From positions 62,001 to 126,000 of the forward strand of contig NZ_FOEP01000005.1 in NCBI RefSeq assembly GCF_900110775.1: a DNA stretch of 64,000 bases. Direction: 5' to 3'. Under the pieces are notes generated by a model. It saw only the letters and a list, made by a program, of their open reading frames with translations, did no database searches and was not told the origin of the DNA. A program made the position numbers and the translations under genes. The stretch's first letter is position 1. The number at the start of each line of letters is the position of its first letter. Below are positions 46,336 to 53,616 of the stretch, one piece after another. The DNA comes from Thalassovita taeanensis (lineage in GTDB: Bacteria > Pseudomonadota > Alphaproteobacteria > Rhodobacterales > Rhodobacteraceae).

Positions 46336-47292
46336 ATGCACCCGGTTTTAAAATTGGTTTCCCAGCGCTTGGCGCTGGGAATCCTGCTGCTGTTTTCGGC
46401 GTCGGTGCTGATCTTTGTGGGCACGCAAATTCTGCCGGGGGATGTGGCGCAATCCATTCTGGGCCAATCCGCCACACCCGAGGCATTGGCCAATCTGCGC
46501 GCCGAGCTGGGGCTGAATGACCCGCCGATGACGCGGTATTTCAACTGGCTGTACGCGGCGCTGCATGGCGATCTGGGCACGGCGCTGACCAATGGTCAGG
46601 ATATTGCCACCTCGATGGGGCGGCGTTTGGGCAATACGCTGTTTCTGGCCTTCTGGGCGGCGGTGATTTCGGTGCCGCTTGCGATTTTTCTGGGGCTTCT
46701 GGCGGTGCGGTATCGCGACCGCTGGCCCGACAAGCTGATTTCCGGTGTAACGCTGGCCTCGATCTCGATCCCGGAATTCCTGATTGGGTATCTGGTGGTC
46801 TATTTCGTGGCGGTGAAACTGGGGTGGTTTTCCTCGGTTGCGATGATCAATGACGGCATGTCGCTGTTGGAAAAGCTGAACGCGATCGCCCTGCCGGTGT
46901 TCGTTCTGGTGCTGGTGGTTCTGGCGCATATGATGCGGATGACGCGGGCGGCAATTTTGAACGTGATGCAGTCGGCCTATATCGAAACGGCCGAACTCAA
47001 AGGGCTTTCTTCGTTCAACGTGATATTTCGCCATGCCTTTCCCAACGCGATTTCCCCCATCGTCAACGTGGTGATGCTGAACCTGGCCTATCTGGTGGTT
47101 GGTGTTGTCGTGGTCGAGGTGGTCTTCGTCTATCCGGGCATGGGGCAGTATCTGGTGGATCACGTGGCCAAGCGCGATGTGCCGGTGGTGCAGGCCTGTG
47201 GGCTGGTGTTCGCCGGAGTTTATATCGGACTGAACATGATTGCGGACATTGTCTCGATCCTGGCCAATCCGCGGCTGAGGCATCCGAAATGA
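46336..47292 (+). CDS. Oligopeptide-type ABC permease (DppB family)
   Basis: A 318-residue permease with six TM helices. An N-terminal helix and a periplasmic GDVAQSILGQSATPEALANLRAELGLNDP region are as in DppB. The EAA loop is ETAELKGLSSFNVIFRHAFPNAISPI. The ATG at 46336 is chosen over the TTG immediately before it. It overlaps the next permease by four bases. Confidence 0.9.
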   Translation: MHPVLKLVSQRLALGILLLFSASVLIFVGTQILPGDVAQSILGQSATPEALANLRAELGLNDPPMTRYFNWLYAALHGDLGTALTNGQDIATSMGRRLGNTLFLAFWAAVISVPLAIFLGLLAVRYRDRWPDKLISGVTLASISIPEFLIGYLVVYFVAVKLGWFSSVAMINDGMSLLEKLNAIALPVFVLVLVVLAHMMRMTRAAILNVMQSAYIETAELKGLSSFNVIFRHAFPNAISPIVNVVMLNLAYLVVGVVVVEVVFVYPGMGQYLVDHVAKRDVPVVQACGLVFAGVYIGLNMIADIVSILANPRLRHPK

Positions 47293-48107
47293 GAAACATA
47301 CCAATCTCAGCCCTGATCGGGCTTGTTTTCACCGGCGTGTATTTCCTGATGGCGATTTTTGCGCCGTTGATCGCGCCCTATGGGCTGGCCGAGATTGTCG
47401 GCGATGTGTGGGAGCCGTCCTCGTCTGTGCACCTGTTGGGGACAGACAGCATCGGGCGCGACCTGCTGACGCGGATGATCTATGGCGGGCGCACGACGAT
47501 CTTCATCGCCACGGCGGCAACAATGCTGAGCTTTACCACCGGTGCGGTGCTGGGGTTTCTGGCGGCCACGGTGGGCGGCTGGGTTGATCAGGCGCTGTCG
47601 CGGTTTGTCGATCTGATGATGGCGATCCCGTCGTTGATCTTTGCACTGGTGGTGCTGTCGGTCATGCCGGTCACAATCCCGGTGCTTATTCTGGTGATGG
47701 GGCTGCTGGATTCCACGCGGGTCTTCCGCTTGGCTCGGGCCGTGGCGGTCGACATCACAGTGATGGATTATGTCGAGGCGGCCCAGCTGCGCGGAGAAGG
47801 GCGGATTTGGATCATTTTCCGCGAGATCCTGCCAAATGCGCTGAGCCCGCTGGTGGCGGAAATGGGGCTGCGCTTCATCTTTATGGTGCTGTTCGTGTCG
47901 ACCCTGTCGTTCCTTGGGTTGGGGGTGCAGCCACCCGCCGCCGATTGGGGCGGCATCGTGAAGGAAAACAAGGACGGGATCGTCTATGGCATTGCCGCTG
48001 CGCTGTGGCCTGCCTTTGCCATCGCCACGCTGGCAATTTCGGTCAATTTGGTGGCCGACTGGGTGCTGAACCGCACCACAAGCCTGAAAGGGGGCCGGGG
48101 TGGCTGA
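47289..48107 (+). CDS. Oligopeptide-type ABC permease (DppC family)
   Basis: A 272-residue permease. An N-terminal TM helix is followed by HLLGTDSIGRDLLTRMIYGGRTT, the standard DppC region, and the EAA loop YVEAAQLRGEGRIWIIFREILPNA. It overlaps the ATPase gene by eight bases. It pairs with the DppB-type protein to form the channel. Confidence 0.9.
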   Translation: MRNIPISALIGLVFTGVYFLMAIFAPLIAPYGLAEIVGDVWEPSSSVHLLGTDSIGRDLLTRMIYGGRTTIFIATAATMLSFTTGAVLGFLAATVGGWVDQALSRFVDLMMAIPSLIFALVVLSVMPVTIPVLILVMGLLDSTRVFRLARAVAVDITVMDYVEAAQLRGEGRIWIIFREILPNALSPLVAEMGLRFIFMVLFVSTLSFLGLGVQPPAADWGGIVKENKDGIVYGIAAALWPAFAIATLAISVNLVADWVLNRTTSLKGGRGG

Positions 48108-49737
48108 TACACTTTTGCAGATCAATGGGTTGAAGATCGAAGCGACGGTATTCCCACCGGGCGAGCCGCCACAGGATATCACCATTGTCGACGGTGTATC
48201 GCTGTCGCTTGAGAAGGGCCGTGTCTTGGGTCTGATCGGCGAAAGCGGGGCCGGGAAATCGACCATCGGGCTAAGCGCCATGGCCTATGGCCGGGGTGGC
48301 GTGCGGATCACCGGGGGCGAGGTGTTGGTCAATGGCCGCGATATCCTGCCGCTGGGCACGCGCGGGCTGCGCGCCTTGCGTGGGGCCGAGGTCACTTATG
48401 TGGCGCAATCTGCTGCGGCCGCGTTCAATCCGGCGAAAAAGCTGTTGGAGCAAGTGATCGAAGCGACGCTGGTCCATGGCCGCGCCAGCAAGCGCGAGGC
48501 CGAAGAACGGGCGATTGCGCTGTTTGCCAAGCTGGGCCTGCCGGAGCCTGAAACCTTTGGCAACCGGTATCCGCATCAGGTGTCGGGCGGGCAGTTGCAG
48601 CGCGCGATGACCGCGCTGGCGCTGTGTCCGCAACCGGATCTGGTGATCTTTGACGAGCCGACCACCGCGCTGGATGTGACCACGCAGATTGACGTGCTGG
48701 CCGCCATCAAAGAGGCGATCCGCGATACCGGGGTGGCCGCTTTGTATATCACCCACGATCTGGCCGTGGTCGCGCAGGTCAGCGATGACATCATGGTGCT
48801 GCAAAGTGGGCGGACTGTCGAATATGGCAGCACCGATCAGATCATCAACCATCCGCAGGAAGAGTATACCCGCGCGTTGGTTTCGGTCCGTTCGATCGAG
48901 CACAAGGAAAAGCTGCCAACCGACGCGCCGGTGCTGCGGGTCAAGAATATCACTGCCCGATATAGCGGCACGCAGTTTGATGTGCTGAAGGGAATTTCGG
49001 TTGATCTGTCACCGGGGCAGACCCTCGCGGTTGTGGGCGAAAGTGGATCGGGGAAATCAACGCTGGCGCGGGTGATCACCGGGCTGTTGCCGCCGCGTGA
49101 CGGGACGATTGAATTTGCCGGGCGCACGCTGGCGTCCGACCAGAAGAATCGCCCGCGCGAGGACCTGCGCGAGTTGCAGATGATTTATCAGATGGCTGAT
49201 GTGGCGATGAACCCGCGTCAGACGGTGGGCACGATTATCGGGCGACCGCTGGAGTTCTATTTCGGGCTGCGGGGGGCGGAAAAACGACGCAGAATCATTG
49301 AATTGCTGGATGAGATCGAGATGGGAGAAGCGTTCATCGACCGCTATCCTGCCGAGCTGTCTGGCGGACAGAAGCAGCGTGTTTGCATCGCCCGAGCACT
49401 GGCCGCCAAACCGAAGCTGATCATTTGCGACGAGGTGACCTCGGCGCTGGATCCGCTGGTGGCGGATGGCATCCTGAAGCTGTTGCTGAACCTGCAAAAG
49501 GTCGAGGATGTGGCGTATCTGTTCATCACCCATGATCTGGCGACGGTGCGTGCGATCGCGGACAGTATCGCGGTGATGTATCGCGGCGAAGTGGTGCGCT
49601 ATGGGCCGAAATCCGAAGTGCTGGCGCCACCGTTCGACGACTATACTGACCTTTTGTTGTCTTCGGTCCCCGAGATGCAGTTGGGGTGGTTGGAAAAGGT
49701 GATCGCCACGCGCAAAATGGAGAGCGCCGGGAACTGA
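48100..49737 (+). CDS. Fused double ABC ATPase (DppD-DppF type)
   Basis: A 545-residue protein containing two complete ABC ATPase domains, so a single polypeptide replaces DppD and DppF. Domain 1 has Walker A GESGAGKST (about 47) and signature VSGGQLQRA. Domain 2 has GESGSGKST (about 312) and LSGGQKQRV. Both Walker B motifs keep the catalytic Asp-Glu (FDEP and CDEV). The start is GTG at 48100, overlapping the permease gene. The stop is followed by a copy of the 34-bp repeat. Confidence 0.92.
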   Translation: MADTLLQINGLKIEATVFPPGEPPQDITIVDGVSLSLEKGRVLGLIGESGAGKSTIGLSAMAYGRGGVRITGGEVLVNGRDILPLGTRGLRALRGAEVTYVAQSAAAAFNPAKKLLEQVIEATLVHGRASKREAEERAIALFAKLGLPEPETFGNRYPHQVSGGQLQRAMTALALCPQPDLVIFDEPTTALDVTTQIDVLAAIKEAIRDTGVAALYITHDLAVVAQVSDDIMVLQSGRTVEYGSTDQIINHPQEEYTRALVSVRSIEHKEKLPTDAPVLRVKNITARYSGTQFDVLKGISVDLSPGQTLAVVGESGSGKSTLARVITGLLPPRDGTIEFAGRTLASDQKNRPREDLRELQMIYQMADVAMNPRQTVGTIIGRPLEFYFGLRGAEKRRRIIELLDEIEMGEAFIDRYPAELSGGQKQRVCIARALAAKPKLIICDEVTSALDPLVADGILKLLLNLQKVEDVAYLFITHDLATVRAIADSIAVMYRGEVVRYGPKSEVLAPPFDDYTDLLLSSVPEMQLGWLEKVIATRKMESAGN

Positions 49738-49754
49738 TCGGGCGCGTGGAGCGC

Positions 49755-49788
49755 GGGAGCCTCCGGCGGGGATATTTGGGAAATGTGA
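49755..49788 (+). repeat. 34-bp intergenic repeat, copy B
   Basis: Identical over 34 bases to copy A at 32185. It lies 18 bases after the double-ATPase stop and 53 bp before the phosphodiesterase gene. The flanking GCGCGG bases are also shared in part. Confidence 0.7.
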
Positions 49789-49840
49789 ATGGTTTGGCGG
49801 GGATATTGACCGGTTTGGACCATGCGGAGAGTGGATCGAA

Positions 49841-50677
49841 ATGAAGCGTAAACTTCTGCTGATTATTCTGGACGGCGTGCCGCTGCGCAACTGGCGGCGG
49901 TTGTTCGGGAATTTGGAAGGCTGGGTGGACAGTGGCGAGGCGCAGACCTGGACCATGCGGGCGGTTTTGCCTTCGATATCGGCCAGTTGCTATGCCTCGA
50001 TCCACACTGGGGTGACGCCGCAAGAGCATGGCTGCACCGGCAATGGGAATGTGTTTCGGCTGAGCCAGCCGGATATTTTCAGCCAAGTGCGCAAGGCGGG
50101 TGGGGTGACCGGAGCGGTCACGCATTCTTTCTGGTCCGAGTTTTTCAACCGTGCGCCGTTCGATCTGGTGCGGGATATCGAGTATGATGAGCCGCAGAGC
50201 GAGACCATCAACCATGGTCGGTTTCATACGATGACCGGCTATGGGTTGATCAATCAGATGACGCCTTCGGATGTGGATCTTTTTGCAACGCTGACAAGGC
50301 TTTGCGTCAAGAATAATCTGGATTACGGAATCCTGCATACTTGCACTTTGGACAGTATGGGGCACCGGTTTTACCACGAGAGTCAGGAGATGGATCACGC
50401 TTGCGCGATGATGGATGAGATGCTGTCGCCGTTCATCCATAAATGGCGGGCGATGGGGTATGAGATTATTGTGACGGCGGATCACGGGCAGGACGAGCGC
50501 GGGCACCATGGGGGACGTAGCGCGTTGCAGCAGGAATTTGCGCTGTATTATTTTGGCGAGGCCAAGGGGCCGGGGCCGGAGGAGGTTTTGCATCAGTTGC
50601 AACTAGCGCCGACGATTTTGTCGCGGCTTGGGGCGCCGATTGCCGAGACGATGAAGGGTGAGGTTTTCCTTTCCTGA
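49841..50677 (+). CDS. Alkaline phosphatase/nucleotide pyrophosphatase superfamily protein
   Basis: A 278-residue member of the AP superfamily (phosphodiesterase/NPP-like). Seen motifs are LLIILDGVPLRNW with the metal-binding Asp, PSISASCYASIHTGVTPQEHG with Ser/Thr-rich nucleophile region and HGC, DSMGH, and TADHGQDERGHHGG, which gives Asp-His and His ligands. No signal peptide is visible, so it may be cytoplasmic. Substrate unknown. Its neighbour, the oligopeptide operon, may be co-transcribed. The N-terminus is a normal start at ATG 49841. Confidence 0.75.
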   Translation: MKRKLLLIILDGVPLRNWRRLFGNLEGWVDSGEAQTWTMRAVLPSISASCYASIHTGVTPQEHGCTGNGNVFRLSQPDIFSQVRKAGGVTGAVTHSFWSEFFNRAPFDLVRDIEYDEPQSETINHGRFHTMTGYGLINQMTPSDVDLFATLTRLCVKNNLDYGILHTCTLDSMGHRFYHESQEMDHACAMMDEMLSPFIHKWRAMGYEIIVTADHGQDERGHHGGRSALQQEFALYYFGEAKGPGPEEVLHQLQLAPTILSRLGAPIAETMKGEVFLS

Positions 50678-50794
50678 TCAATAGTTTGATGGGCTTGACG
50701 GTGCGGTTGGCGCCGGGGCGGGGCGCAGGGCGGAATGGCTGGACTTGGGCGCGCTGGGGGTCGATAAGCGAGGGCAAAGAGAGAGGGATCTTGA

Positions 50795-51310
50795 ATGTCT
50801 GTGACCTGTGCGTTCTGTGGGGCTGCTGAGGCGCAGCCATTGGCCGTAACCCCCCGTGATGAAACGGTAAACCTGTGCGACACCTGCCGGGCGGGCGTGG
50901 AAGGCGGGGCCGAGGATGCGCCGCATTGGAAGTGTCTTAACGATGCGATCTGGAGCCCGGAGGCCGGGGTGCAGGTGCTGGCTTGGCGGATGCTGCATAA
51001 ATTGGATGCATCATGGGCTAAGGACCTGTTGGATATCGCTTATTTGGAGCCGGAGACGCTGGAGTGGGCCGAGGCAGGGATCCGCGATGAGCCGCAGGTT
51101 ATCCACCGCGACACCAATGGTGCAGTCTTGGAGGCCGGAGATTCTGTGACGCTTATCAAGGACTTGCCGGTCAAAGGGGCGGGCTTTACCGCCAAGCGCG
51201 GCACGGCGGTGCGCAATATTTCACTGGTGCATGACAACGCCGAGCATATCGAGGGCCGGGTCGAGGGTCAGCGGATCGTGATTTTGACGCAATACGTCAA
51301 AAAGAACTGA
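50795..51310 (+). CDS. PhnA-type zinc-ribbon protein
   Basis: A 171-residue protein. The N-terminal Cys pairs CAFCG and CDTC form a zinc-ribbon. The C-terminal PhnA domain (EAGDSVTLIKDLPVKGAGFTAKRGTAVRNI...IEGRVEGQRIVILTQYVKKN) is highly characteristic. Despite the name, PhnA proteins are not phosphonate-cleaving in most bacteria; function is uncertain. A good terminator follows at 51359. Confidence 0.9.
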   Translation: MSVTCAFCGAAEAQPLAVTPRDETVNLCDTCRAGVEGGAEDAPHWKCLNDAIWSPEAGVQVLAWRMLHKLDASWAKDLLDIAYLEPETLEWAEAGIRDEPQVIHRDTNGAVLEAGDSVTLIKDLPVKGAGFTAKRGTAVRNISLVHDNAEHIEGRVEGQRIVILTQYVKKN

Positions 51311-51318
51311 CAACGGGC

Positions 51319-51357
51319 TGCACACCGGGTGCACATCCTATGCACAATACATGCATA
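51319..51357 (+). promoter_or_regulatory. Four-unit hexamer repeat element, 11-bp period (copy 2)
   Basis: Hexamers TGCACA, TGCACA, TGCACA and TGCATA start at 51319, 51330, 51341 and 51352, exactly 11 bp apart. All four are perfect or one-off. The 46 bases from 51330 differ at four positions from copy 1 at 13767. It is between the phnA stop and its terminator hairpin. The next gene on this strand is the DUF5132 gene, 375 bp away. Confidence 0.6.
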
Positions 51358-51358
51358 T

Positions 51359-51396
51359 ACGCCGCCGTATGGTTTCCGGCGGCGTTTTGCGTTTTT
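51359..51396 (+). terminator. Rho-independent terminator after phnA
   Basis: A perfect 8-bp stem ACGCCGCC and GGCGGCGT, with an 11-base loop, is followed by TTT-GCG-TTTTT. It sits 49 bases after the phnA stop. The stem begins inside the last hexamer-repeat flank, so element and terminator are fused. Confidence 0.7.
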
Positions 51397-51731
51397 GGAG
51401 CGACGGGTCGTGTCAAAGGCAGGCTGACGGTCACCGATCTGAAGTACGCACCGCGCAAGACAACGCGCAAGACAAGCAGAGGGCGGCGGGGGATGGTTCG
51501 GGCCTGAACGTTTTCGGCGCCTCGCGGCGGCGGCTTTGTGTAACAATGCCGCGTTGATCTGAGCGCGGGATGGATCATACTGGCGTCAGGTGAGACGGAT
51601 CGCGGGCTGTTAGGGGCCAGCGGATACCGGGGAATGATCGGTATCTCGACCTGCAGGGCGATCCGTGCCACTGTTTGACAGGCTGACGAGTCATGATGAA
51701 TGGCGCAGAAAACAGGGCGGCGGACACGAAG
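51397..51731. other. Leader region upstream of the DUF5132-HMA_2 genes
   Basis: About 335 bp without a supported gene. One frame reads KGRLTVTDLKYAPRKTTRKTS with a stop soon after (51502), but it has no start with a ribosome site and is not called. The part near 51560-51730 contains the likely promoter of the downstream gene pair; no -35/-10 pair stands out. Confidence 0.4.
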
Positions 51732-52007
51732 ATGGATAAGAAATATGTGATTGGTGCGGCTGTCGCGGTCGGCGCGTTGGTGCTGGTGCCGGGATTGGCG
51801 GCGGCGCTGACGCGGGCGGGGCGACCGTTGACACGCGCGGCGGTCAAGAGCGGCGCGGTGGCTTGGGACGAGTTCCGCAAGGCCGGTGCTGAAGCCTTTG
51901 AGCACATGGAAGACCTTGCCGCCGAGTTCCAGTCCGAGGTTGCCGCGCGGCAGACCGAAGAGGCGGCCACTGCGACCGGGCCAGAGCCCAGGCCCGATGC
52001 CGACTAA
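51732..52007 (+). CDS. DUF5132-like small membrane protein
   Basis: A 91-residue protein. An N-terminal hydrophobic stretch with Gly/Ala-rich packing (YVIGAAVAVGALVLVPGLAAAL) is followed by a basic amphipathic helix with repeated Arg/Lys, then an acidic Glu-rich tail. It resembles DUF5132 proteins, which occur next to HMA_2 proteins and P-type ATPases. An alternative start at 51693 adds 13 residues; 51732 gives the family-like N-terminus MDKKY. It overlaps the HMA_2 gene by 11 bp. Function unknown. Confidence 0.65.
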   Translation: MDKKYVIGAAVAVGALVLVPGLAAALTRAGRPLTRAAVKSGAVAWDEFRKAGAEAFEHMEDLAAEFQSEVAARQTEEAATATGPEPRPDAD

Positions 52008-52464
52008 GCCGGTTGCGCTTGAGGAATTGCATGTCATCGACGGGCGCGCGCGGCTGCGGCCTGCGATGTCGTTGGAGCCTGACGCGCTGAAGGCGCTGGC
52101 GGATCGCATTGCCGCGGTGCCCGCCGTGCGCCGGGTGCTGGCGCGTCCGGCCACGGGCAGTTTGATCGTTGAGTTCGACGGGCCTGCGGCACCGGTCTTT
52201 GAGGAGATCGGAGCGCAGGAGATTGCGCGGATCCGCCCGCAGCCCGCCCCGCCGCCGATCACTCAGGTGGCGCGGTTTGGGCTGATGCGCGCGGATATGA
52301 ACCTGAAAAACGCAACCGACGGCACGCTGGACCTGAATTCGACCGTTGCGCTGCTGTTGTTCATGGGGGCAGCGGTACAGGTGGCGCGCGGTCAGATTGC
52401 GGGCCCGGCGACGACCCTTGTGATGGCGGCGCTGGCGATGCTGGACCGGCAGAACGGCAAATAG
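51997..52464 (+). CDS. HMA_2-domain protein with C-terminal membrane segment
   Basis: A 155-residue protein. Residues about 7-75 read as a heavy-metal-associated-like (HMA_2) fold (LEELHVIDGRARLRP...VRRVLARPATGSLIVEFDGPAAPVF) without any CxxC metal site. After a linker there are two hydrophobic stretches (STVALLLFMGAAVQVARG and IAGPATTLVMAALAML), probably a membrane hairpin. The ATPase encoded on the opposite strand has a similar HMA_2-like N-terminus, which ties the two. The gene overlaps the DUF5132 gene by 11 bp and converges on the MetK-like gene, 24 bp apart. Confidence 0.7.
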   Translation: MPTKPVALEELHVIDGRARLRPAMSLEPDALKALADRIAAVPAVRRVLARPATGSLIVEFDGPAAPVFEEIGAQEIARIRPQPAPPPITQVARFGLMRADMNLKNATDGTLDLNSTVALLLFMGAAVQVARGQIAGPATTLVMAALAMLDRQNGK

Positions 52465-52488
52465 GGCCAGGTTTCAGGCCCGTTTTGG

Positions 52489-53616
52489 TCAGGCCAGCGC
52501 AGAGGCCAAGGTGACGTCTTCCCACGGGGCGGCGATGTCATCGCGGGCCATATGACCGTAGGTTGCCAGATCGCGGTAGAAGCGCCCGCCCTGCGCGGCG
52601 GGGCGTGTCCACAGCCCCATGCGTTCGGCAATTGCCCCGACCCGGAAATCAAGCACGCTGGCCAGTCGGCGAGAAATCTGTTCGTCGGCGGCTGCGCCGG
52701 TGCCGAAGGTGTCGACCTCGATCGAGGCGGGGGCTTCGTCGCCCAGAATGTAGGACAGTTGCACTTCGCATTCGCGTGCGAGGCCTGCCGCCAACACAAG
52801 GCGGGCGGCCTGGCGGGCCGCGTATTGCGCGGTTCGGTCGATCCGGGCGGGGCCTTTGCCGCTGAGGGCGGCAGAGCTTTGGCGGGAATAGCCGCCATAG
52901 GTATCATCGGCGGTTTTGCGCCCGGTCTGGCCGGAGTGCGCCTCGGGGCCGGCGACACCGGGGATGGCGTGCCAGACCAGCCGCGTCGCGGGGTCGGGGG
53001 CAATGGGCCCGCCTGCGAAGGCGGGGGTGATGACCTCTTTGTGCAGGGCGGCTTCGATGGTGGCGGGGTTGACCGTTTCGGTCGTGCCGAAGGCGAAGGC
53101 GAGGCCGGGCAGGCCGACGGGGATGCGGTTGCGAAATGACACTGCGACCTGCGCCTGCGCATCGGGCGAGAGCCATGTGAGCCGCTGTTCCTGCCGGGCG
53201 GCATCCAGCGCACGGGTCAGCCGGTGTGCAGCCCAGATCGGCAGGGGTATCGCTTGTTCGGTGTGGTCGCAGGCAAAGCCGAAGGCCGTGGTCATCTGGC
53301 CGCGCCGCGCATCGGCGGCCCCGCCATCGGTCGCGAGGTCAAGCATCACTGTTGGACCGGCGCCATCGCCCATGGCGTGATCATAGCCCGCCTCGGCGAT
53401 CACCCGACGGGCGAGGGCGGCAAGGTCGCAGGGTGGTTCGGGCAGGCCGCGCACCGACAGGAACACCACCCCGGTGGCCACCGCGCATTCGGCCACCGCG
53501 TTGCGGCCCACATCGGCGGTAAGGCAGGCATCGATCACCGCATCGCTGATCTGGTCGCACAGCTTGTCGGGGTGACCGAGGGTTACCGACTCGGATGTCA
53601 TCACAAAGTCACGCAT
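52489..53616 (-). CDS. Divergent S-adenosylmethionine synthetase-like (MetK) protein
   Basis: A 375-residue member of the MetK family. GHPDKLCDQISDAV (residues 14-27), TGRK-TAD-DTYGGY (231-243), SGK at 252-254, IDRTAQYAAR and VDTFGT are clear. By eye alignment with E. coli MetK, several active-site positions differ. The GDQG loop (Asp118) is not present, Lys165 in PDAKSQ aligns with a Gln (PDAQAQ), the GDAGLTGRK Asp238 is missing, and Lys269 is Arg. Catalytic activity is therefore uncertain. The ATG at 53616 has a GGAGGGTAAACC site inside the end of the ATPase gene, which it overlaps by 16 bp. This is not the housekeeping metK in context. Confidence 0.8.
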   Translation of the reverse strand: MRDFVMTSESVTLGHPDKLCDQISDAVIDACLTADVGRNAVAECAVATGVVFLSVRGLPEPPCDLAALARRVIAEAGYDHAMGDGAGPTVMLDLATDGGAADARRGQMTTAFGFACDHTEQAIPLPIWAAHRLTRALDAARQEQRLTWLSPDAQAQVAVSFRNRIPVGLPGLAFAFGTTETVNPATIEAALHKEVITPAFAGGPIAPDPATRLVWHAIPGVAGPEAHSGQTGRKTADDTYGGYSRQSSAALSGKGPARIDRTAQYAARQAARLVLAAGLARECEVQLSYILGDEAPASIEVDTFGTGAAADEQISRRLASVLDFRVGAIAERMGLWTRPAAQGGRFYRDLATYGHMARDDIAAPWEDVTLASALA

